Source: CANMXU01 sp052030545 (GTDB taxonomy: Bacteria; Pseudomonadota; Gammaproteobacteria; Enterobacterales; Alteromonadaceae). From it: 64,000 nucleotides of DNA. Both the position numbers and the translations under genes were made by a program. The DNA lies in the NCBI RefSeq assembly GCF_052030545.1, contig NZ_JBPDIH010000002.1:592791-656790 (forward strand). The letters are read 5' to 3'. The notes beneath the pieces are model-generated. The model was given only the letters and a program-made list of their open reading frames with translations, had not been told where the DNA came from and searched no databases. Below, one piece after another: positions 8,200 to 16,440 of the stretch; the first letter of the stretch is position 1, and the number at the start of each line of letters is the position of its first letter.

Positions 8200-10632
8200 T
8201 TAAAAGCTGCCTCGTACACCTAAGCTAAAGTTTCGCCCTGGTAACGGTGCATCGTCTTTTAAGAAAGACGAGTGTACTCTCGCTTCTGTATCAAGCAGGT
8301 TTTCAGCTTTCATAAACACAACAAAGTCGTTACCAATTCCATCAAGATAATAATTAAAGTTAACATCCACTAGGCTATAACCGTCGGTTTCTGTTTCGTA
8401 ACTGGCAATGTCATCTTGGTCGAAATAGTGGCTAACACTTAATTGGCCTGAGTAATTGTTACCTACATATTCAAGCTCGGCGCCTAAACGCATTGGCGGT
8501 GTGCGCGGTAAACTGTCACCATCAACGAGTTCAGCGTTTATATAGTCAGCAAAAACCGACGTTTTTAAAGATGTCGATACTTGATAGGCAAACTCAGCTT
8601 CAAACCCGTATAAACGTGCATCTGCTTGTTGATAAATATAGACAGGTAAACCATGCTCTTCGTCGGTAAGACCGTGTTCATGGCCGTGATCACCTTCGAA
8701 AAATAGCCCAGTATTTTCTTGATAATAGTAATCGTTAATGCGGTTATAAAAAGCACTGATCACAAAACCAAAGTCACCTTCAAATTTACGCCATGTTAAA
8801 TCAACATTATAAGAACTTTCGATTTCAGGTAATTGCTCATTTAACTCAAGGTGTGCATCTTCGCCTTCACCATGAATTTGGTAGATAGCGCCAATTTCAT
8901 AACTATTGGTACCGATGTGCTCGCCATTTGAAAACAGCTCACTCGCTGAAGGTGCGCGCTGTGAAAATGCAAATGACAGACCCAAATTGTAGCCTTCTTG
9001 GTAATCCCAAACAGCGCCAACAGAAGCACTAATAGGGGTAAACGATAACGTTTCTAATGCATGCTCTTCATGCTCGTGGTCATGGTCGTGTTCGTCAACA
9101 GAAAGTTCTTTAGCACTTAATTCAACGTCTTCAATACGTGCACCAAGTTGCAGCAATACATCACCGTAGTGCTTTTCTTCTAACCACGCGAGCGCTAATG
9201 CAGTAGTAGTTGACGGCGGCGTGAACGCTTCTGCGCCAATCGCTTCAAAGTCACTTTCTTTAAAATGTAAACTCCACGCGCCTTTCCAGCCCATGTAATT
9301 TTTATGGTATGCATCGGCACGCACTTCCAGCATATCGTTGTTGAACTCAGTGCCAACCACGCCATGCTCAATTTCTTTGTGCTGATAATCGGTATACGCT
9401 AATTTAGTTGCCAGTCGGTTGATAAACTGATCTTCAAAGGTTAAATCACTTAATATTTGAAAACGTTGTTGGGTAAGATCGGCGTAAACGGCTTCTTCTT
9501 CCTCTTCATGATCATCATCACCTTCATGTAAATCATGTTCATGCTCGTCATCAGCGTGTTCATGCCCTGGTACGCCATATTCACGTTTAAGTAGCCCGTA
9601 AGAAAAACCAACATAACCATTATCAAGTAAGTAGCTACTACCGACAGTAAAACCAGACGATTTTGACGCACTATTAGCTAGTGTACCTTTTTCTTCATGG
9701 TGCTCTTCTTCGTGATCTTCCTCGTGGTCATCTTCATCATGATGGTCTTCATCTTCAACACTTGCATAACCAGGAATGCTGTAGTCGTCGGCGTCACGCC
9801 AAAAACCATCTAAATGAAAGGCAACCTTGCCAGCACCTGTATTAAGGTTAAACGATGCTTCATTTTCATTAGCAACGCTATTATGCTGTAAAACATAGTC
9901 AAATTGATTCTCGGTTGATGTTGGTACACGCTCATCAACCACGTTTACTACACCACCAATCGCGCCGCTGCCGTAAAATAATGTCGCAGGGCCTCTTAAT
10001 ACTTCAACTTGGGTTGCAGTACTTGTTTCAGTAGATACTGAGTGATCAGAGCCAACACGAGAAGCGTCGCCAACATCTAAACCATTTTGCGTTATTAGTA
10101 CGCGCGGACCATCTAAACCACGAATGATTGGGCTACTGGCTACCGGGCCGTAATAAGTAGAATGCACGCCCACTTCATTTTTTAAGGTTTCACCTAAAGT
10201 GGATGCATGTTTTAATTTTAAATCATCACCCGACAAAACATTAACAGGGATAGCCGACTCAATAGTAGATGAATGCAATGGCGTTGCGTAAACGTCTAAA
10301 ATTTCAAGTACTGTTGGTTTAAGCACTAAAGACAAGCCTTCAACATTGTCTTCACCTACATTTACGTCAAAATTATTGTGGCTAAAGTTGTTTGCACTTA
10401 AATGAAGTTCAAACTCACCAGCAGGCAAGTTTTCAAGCATAAAGTTACCTTGCTCGTCGGTTATTGCTTGGCGCTTTTTATTCGCGACTTTAACCACAGC
10501 ATTGGCGATAGGAGAGCCCATTGGGTTGACCACTTGGCCCGAAATATTTTGGGCAACAGCGTTACCGGCAATTAAAAAAGTTGAGCAGCAAAGACTGATA
10601 CCTACAGCCGTAGATATTTTATTTAGTTTCAT
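8200..10632 (-). CDS. TonB-dependent receptor, His-rich, probable zinc receptor (ZnuD-like)
   Basis: Outer-membrane TonB-dependent transporter of 810 residues. A signal peptide covers residues 1-27. A carboxypeptidase-regulatory-like beta domain spans about 28-115, a plug about 125-235 (GPATLFYGSGAIGGVVNVV), and a 22-stranded barrel follows, ending SLGVRGSF. Four extracellular-loop segments are extremely rich in His, Asp and Glu, for example DEDHHDEDDHEEDHEEEHHE, HEHADDEHEHDLHEGDDDHE and DEHDHDHEHEEH. This is the hallmark of ZnuD-type zinc receptors. It is the second gene of an operon behind a small CxxC protein and a Zur-like site. Zinc is inferred; copper or nickel are less likely alternatives. 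Confidence 0.9.
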   Translation of the reverse strand: MKLNKISTAVGISLCCSTFLIAGNAVAQNISGQVVNPMGSPIANAVVKVANKKRQAITDEQGNFMLENLPAGEFELHLSANNFSHNNFDVNVGEDNVEGLSLVLKPTVLEILDVYATPLHSSTIESAIPVNVLSGDDLKLKHASTLGETLKNEVGVHSTYYGPVASSPIIRGLDGPRVLITQNGLDVGDASRVGSDHSVSTETSTATQVEVLRGPATLFYGSGAIGGVVNVVDERVPTSTENQFDYVLQHNSVANENEASFNLNTGAGKVAFHLDGFWRDADDYSIPGYASVEDEDHHDEDDHEEDHEEEHHEEKGTLANSASKSSGFTVGSSYLLDNGYVGFSYGLLKREYGVPGHEHADDEHEHDLHEGDDDHEEEEEAVYADLTQQRFQILSDLTFEDQFINRLATKLAYTDYQHKEIEHGVVGTEFNNDMLEVRADAYHKNYMGWKGAWSLHFKESDFEAIGAEAFTPPSTTTALALAWLEEKHYGDVLLQLGARIEDVELSAKELSVDEHDHDHEHEEHALETLSFTPISASVGAVWDYQEGYNLGLSFAFSQRAPSASELFSNGEHIGTNSYEIGAIYQIHGEGEDAHLELNEQLPEIESSYNVDLTWRKFEGDFGFVISAFYNRINDYYYQENTGLFFEGDHGHEHGLTDEEHGLPVYIYQQADARLYGFEAEFAYQVSTSLKTSVFADYINAELVDGDSLPRTPPMRLGAELEYVGNNYSGQLSVSHYFDQDDIASYETETDGYSLVDVNFNYYLDGIGNDFVVFMKAENLLDTEARVHSSFLKDDAPLPGRNFSLGVRGSF

Positions 10633-10689
10633 GTTTTATTTTCCAAAAATTTAAAGAGATTTATGCCTAAGGCATTTAACGTTAAAAAA

Positions 10690-11007
10690 TTAGAAAATCG
10701 GTGGGGCTCTAAGCGGCGGCGTGTGAAATTTATCGGCTGAAAAAACTACATAAATATCATTAACTTTATACAAAAAATTAACAATTTTAGTTTGTACTAA
10801 CGGTTCAAGAGTAAGCGTTGGCAGATCAATGTTACTTTGACACAATTGACATTGATAATGCTCTACTTGATTTTCCAGCTTATCGGCATGAAGTGTATGT
10901 GTAAAAACAAGCGACAACCACAAAAACAGCATCATAAGTGCTGTTTTTCTATTAACGATGTGCTGACCTACACTAGATAGGTTACGCAAGTGGCTATCTC
11001 TATTCAT
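10690..11007 (-). CDS. Small DUF2946-like exported protein
   Basis: Product of 105 residues with an N-terminal hydrophobic segment (MMLFLWLSLVFTHTLHA), a CxxC pair in HYQCQLCQS and a C terminus ending PPLRAPPIF. Short proteins with CxxC and a terminal P-rich motif often sit directly upstream of zinc or copper TonB receptors. The frame is open to 11058, but a probable promoter and Zur-like site lie at 11012-11044, so the ATG at 11007 (or the ATG at 10935) must be the start. It forms an operon with the ZnuD-like receptor 57 bp downstream. The function is unknown, and a metal-handling role is inferred. Confidence 0.65.
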   Translation of the reverse strand: MNRDSHLRNLSSVGQHIVNRKTALMMLFLWLSLVFTHTLHADKLENQVEHYQCQLCQSNIDLPTLTLEPLVQTKIVNFLYKVNDIYVVFSADKFHTPPLRAPPIF

Positions 11008-11011
11008 GGAG

Positions 11012-11044
11012 CGTGATAATATAACAAAAGTATTTTTATCACAA
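11012..11044 (-). promoter_or_regulatory. Promoter with embedded Zur-like operator
   Basis: On the minus strand, TTGTGA, a 17-base spacer and TATTAT form a good sigma-70 promoter (-35 at 11039-11044, -10 at 11016-11021). The -10 lies inside TGTTATATTATCACG (11012-11026), which matches the gammaproteobacterial Zur core TGTTATAnTATAACA at 12 of 14 defined positions. Binding here would block the promoter of the zinc-receptor operon. A very similar word precedes the MerC-like gene at 62136. Confidence 0.6.
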
Positions 11045-11188
11045 CGCCAGTTACACATTTAAAACAATCCCTACGCCTGCCACGTGTCAGTTACTCTTAA
11101 CTATCTGCGCTTGAAAATTAATTTTAACAAGTGATACTGCCGCTAACCTTTTGTTAAAAGGTTTAAAAAGTATAAAGGGATATAACAA

Positions 11189-12403
11189 ATGAAATGCACT
11201 TTCAATAAAATTACACTTATTCTACTCGCTTGCTCACTGCCAGCCCAAGCTGACAACTTCTCTGCCAAACGCGCAGGCCAAGGCTTTACCGCTATCACCC
11301 AAGACTTTACCGCTTCGATTAGCAACCCAGCCTTATTGACAAAATATGATAACGACGATGATGTCTATTTTGCCCTTAACATCGGCATTCTTGGGGCTGA
11401 TGAACACGATGTTATCGATACAAGTGAAAACATCGCCGATAACCTAGATACACTAGAAGATGGCATTAACGCAATTGATGAGATTCCCGTTGGCGACTTA
11501 CCGGAATATGTTGAACAATTGAATCAACAAATTGACGGTATTGTTAACGACCTAAATACCATCGACAATAAAATAGTAAAAGGTAACGGTGGTATTAATG
11601 CGCAAATTATCGTGCCGAATCAATATCTAAGTTTTGGCATGTTTGCTAATCAATATGGACGAATCGGCATTGCTGCTGATTATGACCAAAATGATGAGCA
11701 AATTATGCGCTCTGCGATATTAAATGGCGAGTTCAATGCTGACGAGTTACAGTCACAAGCGTTAGGTGTTGGTTACTCAGTCACCGAAGCGGGTTTTATG
11801 CTTGGCTATCAAGCAATCAATCATGCCAATTATGAATTAAGTATTGGCACCAAATTAAAATACCAACGCTTAGATTTGTTTTACAACCGCATTAACATTG
11901 CCAATTTTGACGATGATGAATTTGATTTAACCGACGATGAATATTTAACTGACGACGACGGCACGAATGTTGATATTGGTATGTACACCGTATGGGGGGA
12001 TGAGCGTCAGTGGCACTTCGCCTTAGTGGCAAATAACCTGCTTGACCAACAAGTGAGTTTAATTGAACAAGACTTAACCTTTAACCTTGATACCACAATA
12101 ACGGCAGGCCTAAGTTATCAAAACGATTGGCTAACCGTTGCCACCGAGGTTGACTTAACCGAGCGCGAACATTTTAAAGAGTTAACCGCGTCAAAATATG
12201 CAGCCATAGGTATCGAGCTAAGAGTATACGAACATATGCAATTTCGTTTAGGTCTGCGCAACGACTTAAATGATAATGAAGCTGACCTTTATACTGCAGG
12301 TATTGGTATTTCACCTTGGGATGTTGTGTCAATTGACATAGCAGCCTTTACCGGAGATGAAGACAATATTGGCGGCGCATTGCAGTTGGGTGTCAAAATA
12401 TAG
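11189..12403 (+). CDS. TraF-like outer-membrane beta-barrel protein
   Basis: Protein of 404 residues of the family annotated as conjugal transfer protein TraF (TraF_2), which despite its name is mostly chromosomal. The signal peptide is residues 1-21 (ends PAQA/DNF). The mature start FSAKRAGQGFTAITQDFTAS and the SNPALL motif are typical. A helical, acidic stretch of about 60 residues (residues 75-135) follows, then alternating strands consistent with a FadL- or OmpP1-like barrel. No conjugation gene is nearby. Its last codons lie inside a 17-bp tandem repeat. The ribosome site AAAGGG precedes the ATG. The function is unknown. Confidence 0.75.
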   Translation: MKCTFNKITLILLACSLPAQADNFSAKRAGQGFTAITQDFTASISNPALLTKYDNDDDVYFALNIGILGADEHDVIDTSENIADNLDTLEDGINAIDEIPVGDLPEYVEQLNQQIDGIVNDLNTIDNKIVKGNGGINAQIIVPNQYLSFGMFANQYGRIGIAADYDQNDEQIMRSAILNGEFNADELQSQALGVGYSVTEAGFMLGYQAINHANYELSIGTKLKYQRLDLFYNRINIANFDDDEFDLTDDEYLTDDDGTNVDIGMYTVWGDERQWHFALVANNLLDQQVSLIEQDLTFNLDTTITAGLSYQNDWLTVATEVDLTEREHFKELTASKYAAIGIELRVYEHMQFRLGLRNDLNDNEADLYTAGIGISPWDVVSIDIAAFTGDEDNIGGALQLGVKI

Positions 12404-12441
12404 TGCGTGTCAAAATATAGTAGGTATCAAAGTATAGTGCG
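12391..12441. repeat. 17-bp tandem repeat, 3 units, across a stop codon
   Basis: Three adjacent 17-base units: TGTCAAAATATAGTGCG (12391), TGTCAAAATATAGTAGG (12408) and TATCAAAGTATAGTGCG (12425). The first unit encodes the last residues and the TAG stop (12401-12403) of the TraF-like gene, so the 3' end of the gene was duplicated outward. Confidence 0.85.
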
Positions 12442-12449
12442 ATAATGAA

Positions 12450-12491
12450 AAAACTTAACATGCCCGCAGTCTGGCGAGTATGTTAAGTTTT
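12450..12491 (+). terminator. Terminator after the TraF-like gene
   Basis: Inverted repeat AAAACTTAACA / TGTTAAGTTTT around a GC-containing loop. It sits between the TraF-like gene (+) and the M14 gene (-) and could serve both. Confidence 0.7.
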
Positions 12492-12558
12492 CTAATCAAT
12501 GATAATCGTGAACTTAGCGTCACCACTACCACCGCGATAAGTTAGATATAAAGCGTTT

Positions 12559-13689
12559 TTATCTTGAACTTAGTGAATAATAATTGGTAAAGCATTTGTA
12601 CAGCTGGGTACCGCACAGCACTGACGCGGAAGGAAAGTGTAGGATCGCTATCAAATCTGCTGGCGCATAAATGTAACTAACTGCATTGCTGTTTTCTAGT
12701 TCGTCTACATTTAATACTTTCGCTAAAACATCGCCTTTTTTGACATGCTGACCGGGTTTTACACAATACTCAACCACGCCACCTTCTTGGGTATAGAGTA
12801 TTTTATAGTCATCGAGCGTAACTCCGTATCGGTCAATTTTTTCGGGCAATAACGTTTTTTCACCTAAACAATTTTTATGACTAAGGTAAGTTAATATCCC
12901 TTTTGCGTCATATTCCCCTGAGTCAAAATCGATCACTTCTTGGCTGCCCATTTCCAAGGTAAAAGCCTCAACAGGAATTGGCCACTGCCTGTGAGGAAAT
13001 TTTTTGTTTAACTGTTGTGCTAAGCTCCACCAATGACAAAACGTGGCTTCATCTAACGCACCATTAAATTCGTTTGGAATAAAAATCGCGTGTGGAATAT
13101 TAAAGTAATTGGCCGAAGCTTTGGCGTATTCTGGCACGTAAATATGCCGAGTTGCCACAGGGCCATTATGAATATCAATAACAATGTCGGCATCAAAAGC
13201 GAGTGCTTGCAGCTGCAAATTTAAACGTGACGCAAGACCAATGCCCCACTCTTTATTTAGCTCGTTATCGATGGCTTGTTTAACTTGTCCGCGAAAAGCG
13301 AGCTTGATCTCGTCAAAACTCTCAGCAGTAGCAAGTGAGTCGACAAAATCTTGGATCAGCGCATCTTTATAGTAATAACCACGATTCCAATTTTGACCGT
13401 TGACGGGATCAAAACGCCCTAGCGTATATTCACCTGATTTAATATTAGTGCCAACCGGATTACAATTAGGCACCAACACCACTTCACCACAAATAGCATG
13501 GCGCTTAAAGTATTCAATTAAGTGGTAAATTACCACGTTGCCTTGCACTTCGGCGCCATGAATTGAGCTTTGAATATAAACTTTAGGCCCTGCTTGTTGC
13601 CCTTTAAATCGATAAATAGGCACGTGCATTTTTCGCCCGGATGCGTTTGAGGCGACGCTTAAATGCTCTTTGGTGAAGGTATTTTTCAT
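12559..13689 (-). CDS. M14-family succinylglutamate desuccinylase/aspartoacylase-like zinc hydrolase
   Basis: Cytoplasmic amide hydrolase of 376 residues of the AstE/AspA (M14) type. The zinc motif HGAEVQG supplies H44 and E47, and a later VIDIHNGPVATRH segment supplies the third ligand. The C-terminal part (EGGVVEYCVKPGQHVKKGDV) is a lipoyl-like beta domain found in this family. It starts 9 bp after dapA and shares its transcript, which begins with a lysine riboswitch. That context suggests action on a lysine-pathway N-acyl amine or on lysine itself. The exact substrate is not known from sequence. Confidence 0.8.
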   Translation of the reverse strand: MKNTFTKEHLSVASNASGRKMHVPIYRFKGQQAGPKVYIQSSIHGAEVQGNVVIYHLIEYFKRHAICGEVVLVPNCNPVGTNIKSGEYTLGRFDPVNGQNWNRGYYYKDALIQDFVDSLATAESFDEIKLAFRGQVKQAIDNELNKEWGIGLASRLNLQLQALAFDADIVIDIHNGPVATRHIYVPEYAKASANYFNIPHAIFIPNEFNGALDEATFCHWWSLAQQLNKKFPHRQWPIPVEAFTLEMGSQEVIDFDSGEYDAKGILTYLSHKNCLGEKTLLPEKIDRYGVTLDDYKILYTQEGGVVEYCVKPGQHVKKGDVLAKVLNVDELENSNAVSYIYAPADLIAILHFPSASVLCGTQLYKCFTNYYSLSSR

Positions 13690-13698
13690 ATTGAGTTA

Positions 13699-14625
13699 TT
13701 ATTCGCCCATAACATGATCAGATAACTGCTGTGCATACCATTGGTTAATTGATTGATTAAAATCGAGCAAGCCATGATTAGCCGCCAGTTCTAAATGTGT
13801 TAACGGCGCACGTAATTGTGGCGAGCTAATCTCCCCTTGCAATGCCATTAGCACTTTTACCGGAATGGGGTTTGCTACCTGAAATAAGCCGTCGACCGCA
13901 TTTTGCCATAATGGGAATAGCCCTTGATTTTGTCCTGATAAACAAAGCTCAACGTAACGATGTGTAGGCGCTGGCCAAGCATTTGAACATACCGATACTA
14001 ACCCTTGAGCGCCTGCACTGGCCAAATATGGCATCATCGCATCTTCGCCACTAAATAGTGCAATATCAGGGCATTGCTCACGATAAGCGAGAAACTTGTT
14101 TAAATCACCACTGGCTTCTTTCATTGCCCAACAATTTGGATGATCTTGCACTGCCACCATAGTCGTTAATGGAATTTCAACACCGCTACGCGACGGCACG
14201 TTGTAAAGCATGCAAGGGAATTTGGCGGCATCAAGCAGTGAAGAAAACCATAACGTTTGCCCAACTGGGCCTGGTTTTGCGTAAATAGGCGTGCCTAATA
14301 AATAAGCATGAATTGGTAATTCATTGCAACGTTCAATCCATTGCAACTGCTCGGCCAAATTATACCCGCCAACAGCCACCATTAATGGCGTATCAAGCGC
14401 TAATTGGCAGATGTACTCAACGATACTTAGTTGCTCTTGTGCAGACAGTGCTAAACCTTCGCCTGTGCTACCTAGCAACAAAATACCATTACCAGCGCTG
14501 GCTTGACGCTGCGCCGCTTGCGCTAAGCTAGGGAAGTCAATGTCACCTTGTTCTGTAAAAGGCGTGATCAAGGCTGTCCATAGTGAACATTGGGGAATAT
14601 TATTGGTTAAATTATTTTTTGTCAT
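13699..14625 (-). CDS. dapA: 4-hydroxy-tetrahydrodipicolinate synthase family (DapA)
   Basis: Class I aldolase of 308 residues that would condense pyruvate with aspartate semialdehyde in lysine/diaminopimelate synthesis. Visible active-site features are GSTGEG at 52-57 (usual GTTGEG, threonine pair partly Ser), YNVPSRSG with Tyr141, and the Schiff-base Lys169 in KEASGDL. The frame extends to a TTG at 14643. The ATG at 14625, with GAG upstream, gives the more typical N terminus. A lysine riboswitch in the leader strongly supports the lysine role over other NAL/DHDPS subfamilies. The gene for the M14 hydrolase follows. Confidence 0.85.
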   Translation of the reverse strand: MTKNNLTNNIPQCSLWTALITPFTEQGDIDFPSLAQAAQRQASAGNGILLLGSTGEGLALSAQEQLSIVEYICQLALDTPLMVAVGGYNLAEQLQWIERCNELPIHAYLLGTPIYAKPGPVGQTLWFSSLLDAAKFPCMLYNVPSRSGVEIPLTTMVAVQDHPNCWAMKEASGDLNKFLAYREQCPDIALFSGEDAMMPYLASAGAQGLVSVCSNAWPAPTHRYVELCLSGQNQGLFPLWQNAVDGLFQVANPIPVKVLMALQGEISSPQLRAPLTHLELAANHGLLDFNQSINQWYAQQLSDHVMGE

Positions 14626-14703
14626 TTTCTCGAACTCGTACAATTCGAAGTGCTTAAGGCAAATTTAACAAATACTGCATGAATTACAGAAAGGGTATTA
14701 AAT

Positions 14704-14876
14704 TACCTGAAGCTCTCCACCGAATAAACTGGTGACAGTTGCCAAGATTCAACTTGTACAACCGATAACACTACCATCAAAAATAGTGCTACCTCGGCGC
14801 TAATCTCCCTCATTATCTGTCATTGGAGTTTGATCTCCTCTTGATAACTACCTAGTTAGCGCTCCTCTTCTCGCTT
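14704..14876 (-). ncRNA. Lysine riboswitch (L box)
   Basis: Read on the minus strand, this leader contains the conserved L-box blocks in order: AGAGGAGCGC, GGTAGT, a GGAG/CTCC helix, TGAGGGAGATTAGCGCCGA with a following GGT, an ATCGG arm, CTGTCACCAG and GGAGAGCTTC. The closing helix can form from GAAG near 14867 and CTTC near 14711. It lies about 80 bases before the dapA start. No clear intrinsic terminator separates it from dapA, so control of translation initiation or Rho-dependent control is more likely. A perfect inverted repeat CACGATATCCATCGTG (14888-14903) lies in the promoter zone. The rest of the 14626-14962 gap holds no gene. Confidence 0.88.
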
Positions 14877-14962
14877 TTTTGTTAATACACGATATCCATC
14901 GTGAAACAAAATCAGCATGGCGCTATTAAAGCATTAATCACGATAACAAGCAATGTAAGTCA

Positions 14963-16414
14963 CTAGTGTGAGCATGACTCTTTAGTATCAGCGACTACCA
15001 GAGAATGTTCTAATTGCTGTTGGATAAGCCAAAGTCTGTCTTGCCCCCAACAGTGCTGATTTTGGAAGTGAAAACAAGGTACTCCCCAATAGCCCATTTC
15101 AGTTAATTGCTGTTGGTTTAAATCCGACTGTGCTTGCCAATTTCGCTCTATGCCATAAGTTTTAGCTTGTTGATAATCAATGCCAATTTCAACACAAATT
15201 TTCTTTAAATTACTTTCCTTGGCTAAACTAATATTTTTCAAAAATACCGCTTCAAAGAGCGCCTGTATGTAGGCATTTGCTTTGCCTTGCTGTTCAATAT
15301 AGGCAAACAACTGATAACTATTTAATATGCCCGCGCCTAACGGTTCAGCAAACCCTGCAAACGGGATATTACGAAGCTTTGCTTCACGATAAGCATCTAA
15401 ATACAAATAACGCTGCTTGTTAGTAGATAATTCAACGCCACGCATCAACAAAGGTAGTAACAACTTCACTTTCAGTGGTTTTTGGTATTGCTGACTTAGT
15501 TGTTTTGCTTGCATAAACCCTAAATAAGAGAAAGGGCTTCTTAGCGAGACATAAGCGGTGATCACATCTTGTGCTGGTGTATGTTCCGTTAAAACAGGCG
15601 CTACCTCATCTGGTCGTGTTTGTGCGATTTCTAGGTTGGCTTTTATATATTTTAATTCAGGCGTTGTTAGGTTAAAACGGTGAGCATTTAATCGCCTTTC
15701 AAGGTGTTCAAGACTATCGATACCCCAAAACCACTCCCCTAAACAATATATGCTGGCAGTAAGCTCATGCCCTTTGTCGACTAAGCGGGCTAAGTTTTTT
15801 ATTTGATGGGTGATCACCGGCGTTGACGGCAAGTAATACTCATCAAAATCATCTTGCCAAGTTTTTTCAAAAATGAGCTGCGCACTTTCAATTGAGGTCG
15901 GCAATAGTTGCCACATTTGCTGGCCGGTTGCTAAAGCCTGAGAGCTCGGATAACGTTCAATAGTTTTTAATTGATAAATGTCGGCGATGCTGTTTGCATC
16001 TTTTAGTGCCCATTGGCGCCAGAGCTTTTTATTTTCAACAAAGCTAATTAACGCGCCGTGGGTAAGGTACAGTTTAATATTTAAATCAAAACGTTGTTTT
16101 AGCTCATCCAGTACCTGAACCAACATAAAACTATACGGGTCATTTAACGCTAAATACACTTCAGCGACAGGGCGTTTTTTAAAGAGTTTAGGAAGATATA
16201 CCCACTTGAAAGTCAAAAGTAATTGCCGAACGCGACTAAGCACCCACTTGATAGCGAGGTATTGAAAGACACGAGTATAGATAATCATCTCCTTGATTAG
16301 AAAAATAGTTCGCGTAAAATGAGCCGCCATTATCGCTGAAAAGCGCGCCAGTTGCATTAAAGCGACAAATTTATTTACATTTTCTTCTTCATCAAAATGA
16401 GCTCGCACCAACAA
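14963..16414 (-). CDS. Double DsbA-fold protein, HCCA-isomerase-like
   Basis: Product of 483 residues with two thioredoxin-fold domains of the 2-hydroxychromene-2-carboxylate isomerase/DsbA type. Domain 1 begins around EVYLALNDPYSFMLVQVLDE (about 120) and domain 2 around ITAYVSLRSPFSYLGFMQAK (about 290). It ends with the typical MGYWGVPCFHFQNQHCWGQD. The SPFSY segment matches the catalytic serine site of HCCA isomerase and no CxxC is present, so it is not a disulfide oxidase. The 90-residue N-terminal extension has hydrophobic stretches. The TTG start at 16414 has no ribosome site, so the true start may be further inside (ATG at 16288). Confidence 0.75.
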   Translation of the reverse strand: MLVRAHFDEEENVNKFVALMQLARFSAIMAAHFTRTIFLIKEMIIYTRVFQYLAIKWVLSRVRQLLLTFKWVYLPKLFKKRPVAEVYLALNDPYSFMLVQVLDELKQRFDLNIKLYLTHGALISFVENKKLWRQWALKDANSIADIYQLKTIERYPSSQALATGQQMWQLLPTSIESAQLIFEKTWQDDFDEYYLPSTPVITHQIKNLARLVDKGHELTASIYCLGEWFWGIDSLEHLERRLNAHRFNLTTPELKYIKANLEIAQTRPDEVAPVLTEHTPAQDVITAYVSLRSPFSYLGFMQAKQLSQQYQKPLKVKLLLPLLMRGVELSTNKQRYLYLDAYREAKLRNIPFAGFAEPLGAGILNSYQLFAYIEQQGKANAYIQALFEAVFLKNISLAKESNLKKICVEIGIDYQQAKTYGIERNWQAQSDLNQQQLTEMGYWGVPCFHFQNQHCWGQDRLWLIQQQLEHSLVVADTKESCSH

Positions 16415-16440
16415 GCTTGTTTATTATAGGTAATAACCTT

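Noticed and set aside
11189..12403. Conjugation locus from the TraF-like name
   Set aside because: No relaxase, coupling protein or type IV secretion gene is in the window. The family name is historical and the protein looks like a chromosomal outer-membrane barrel.
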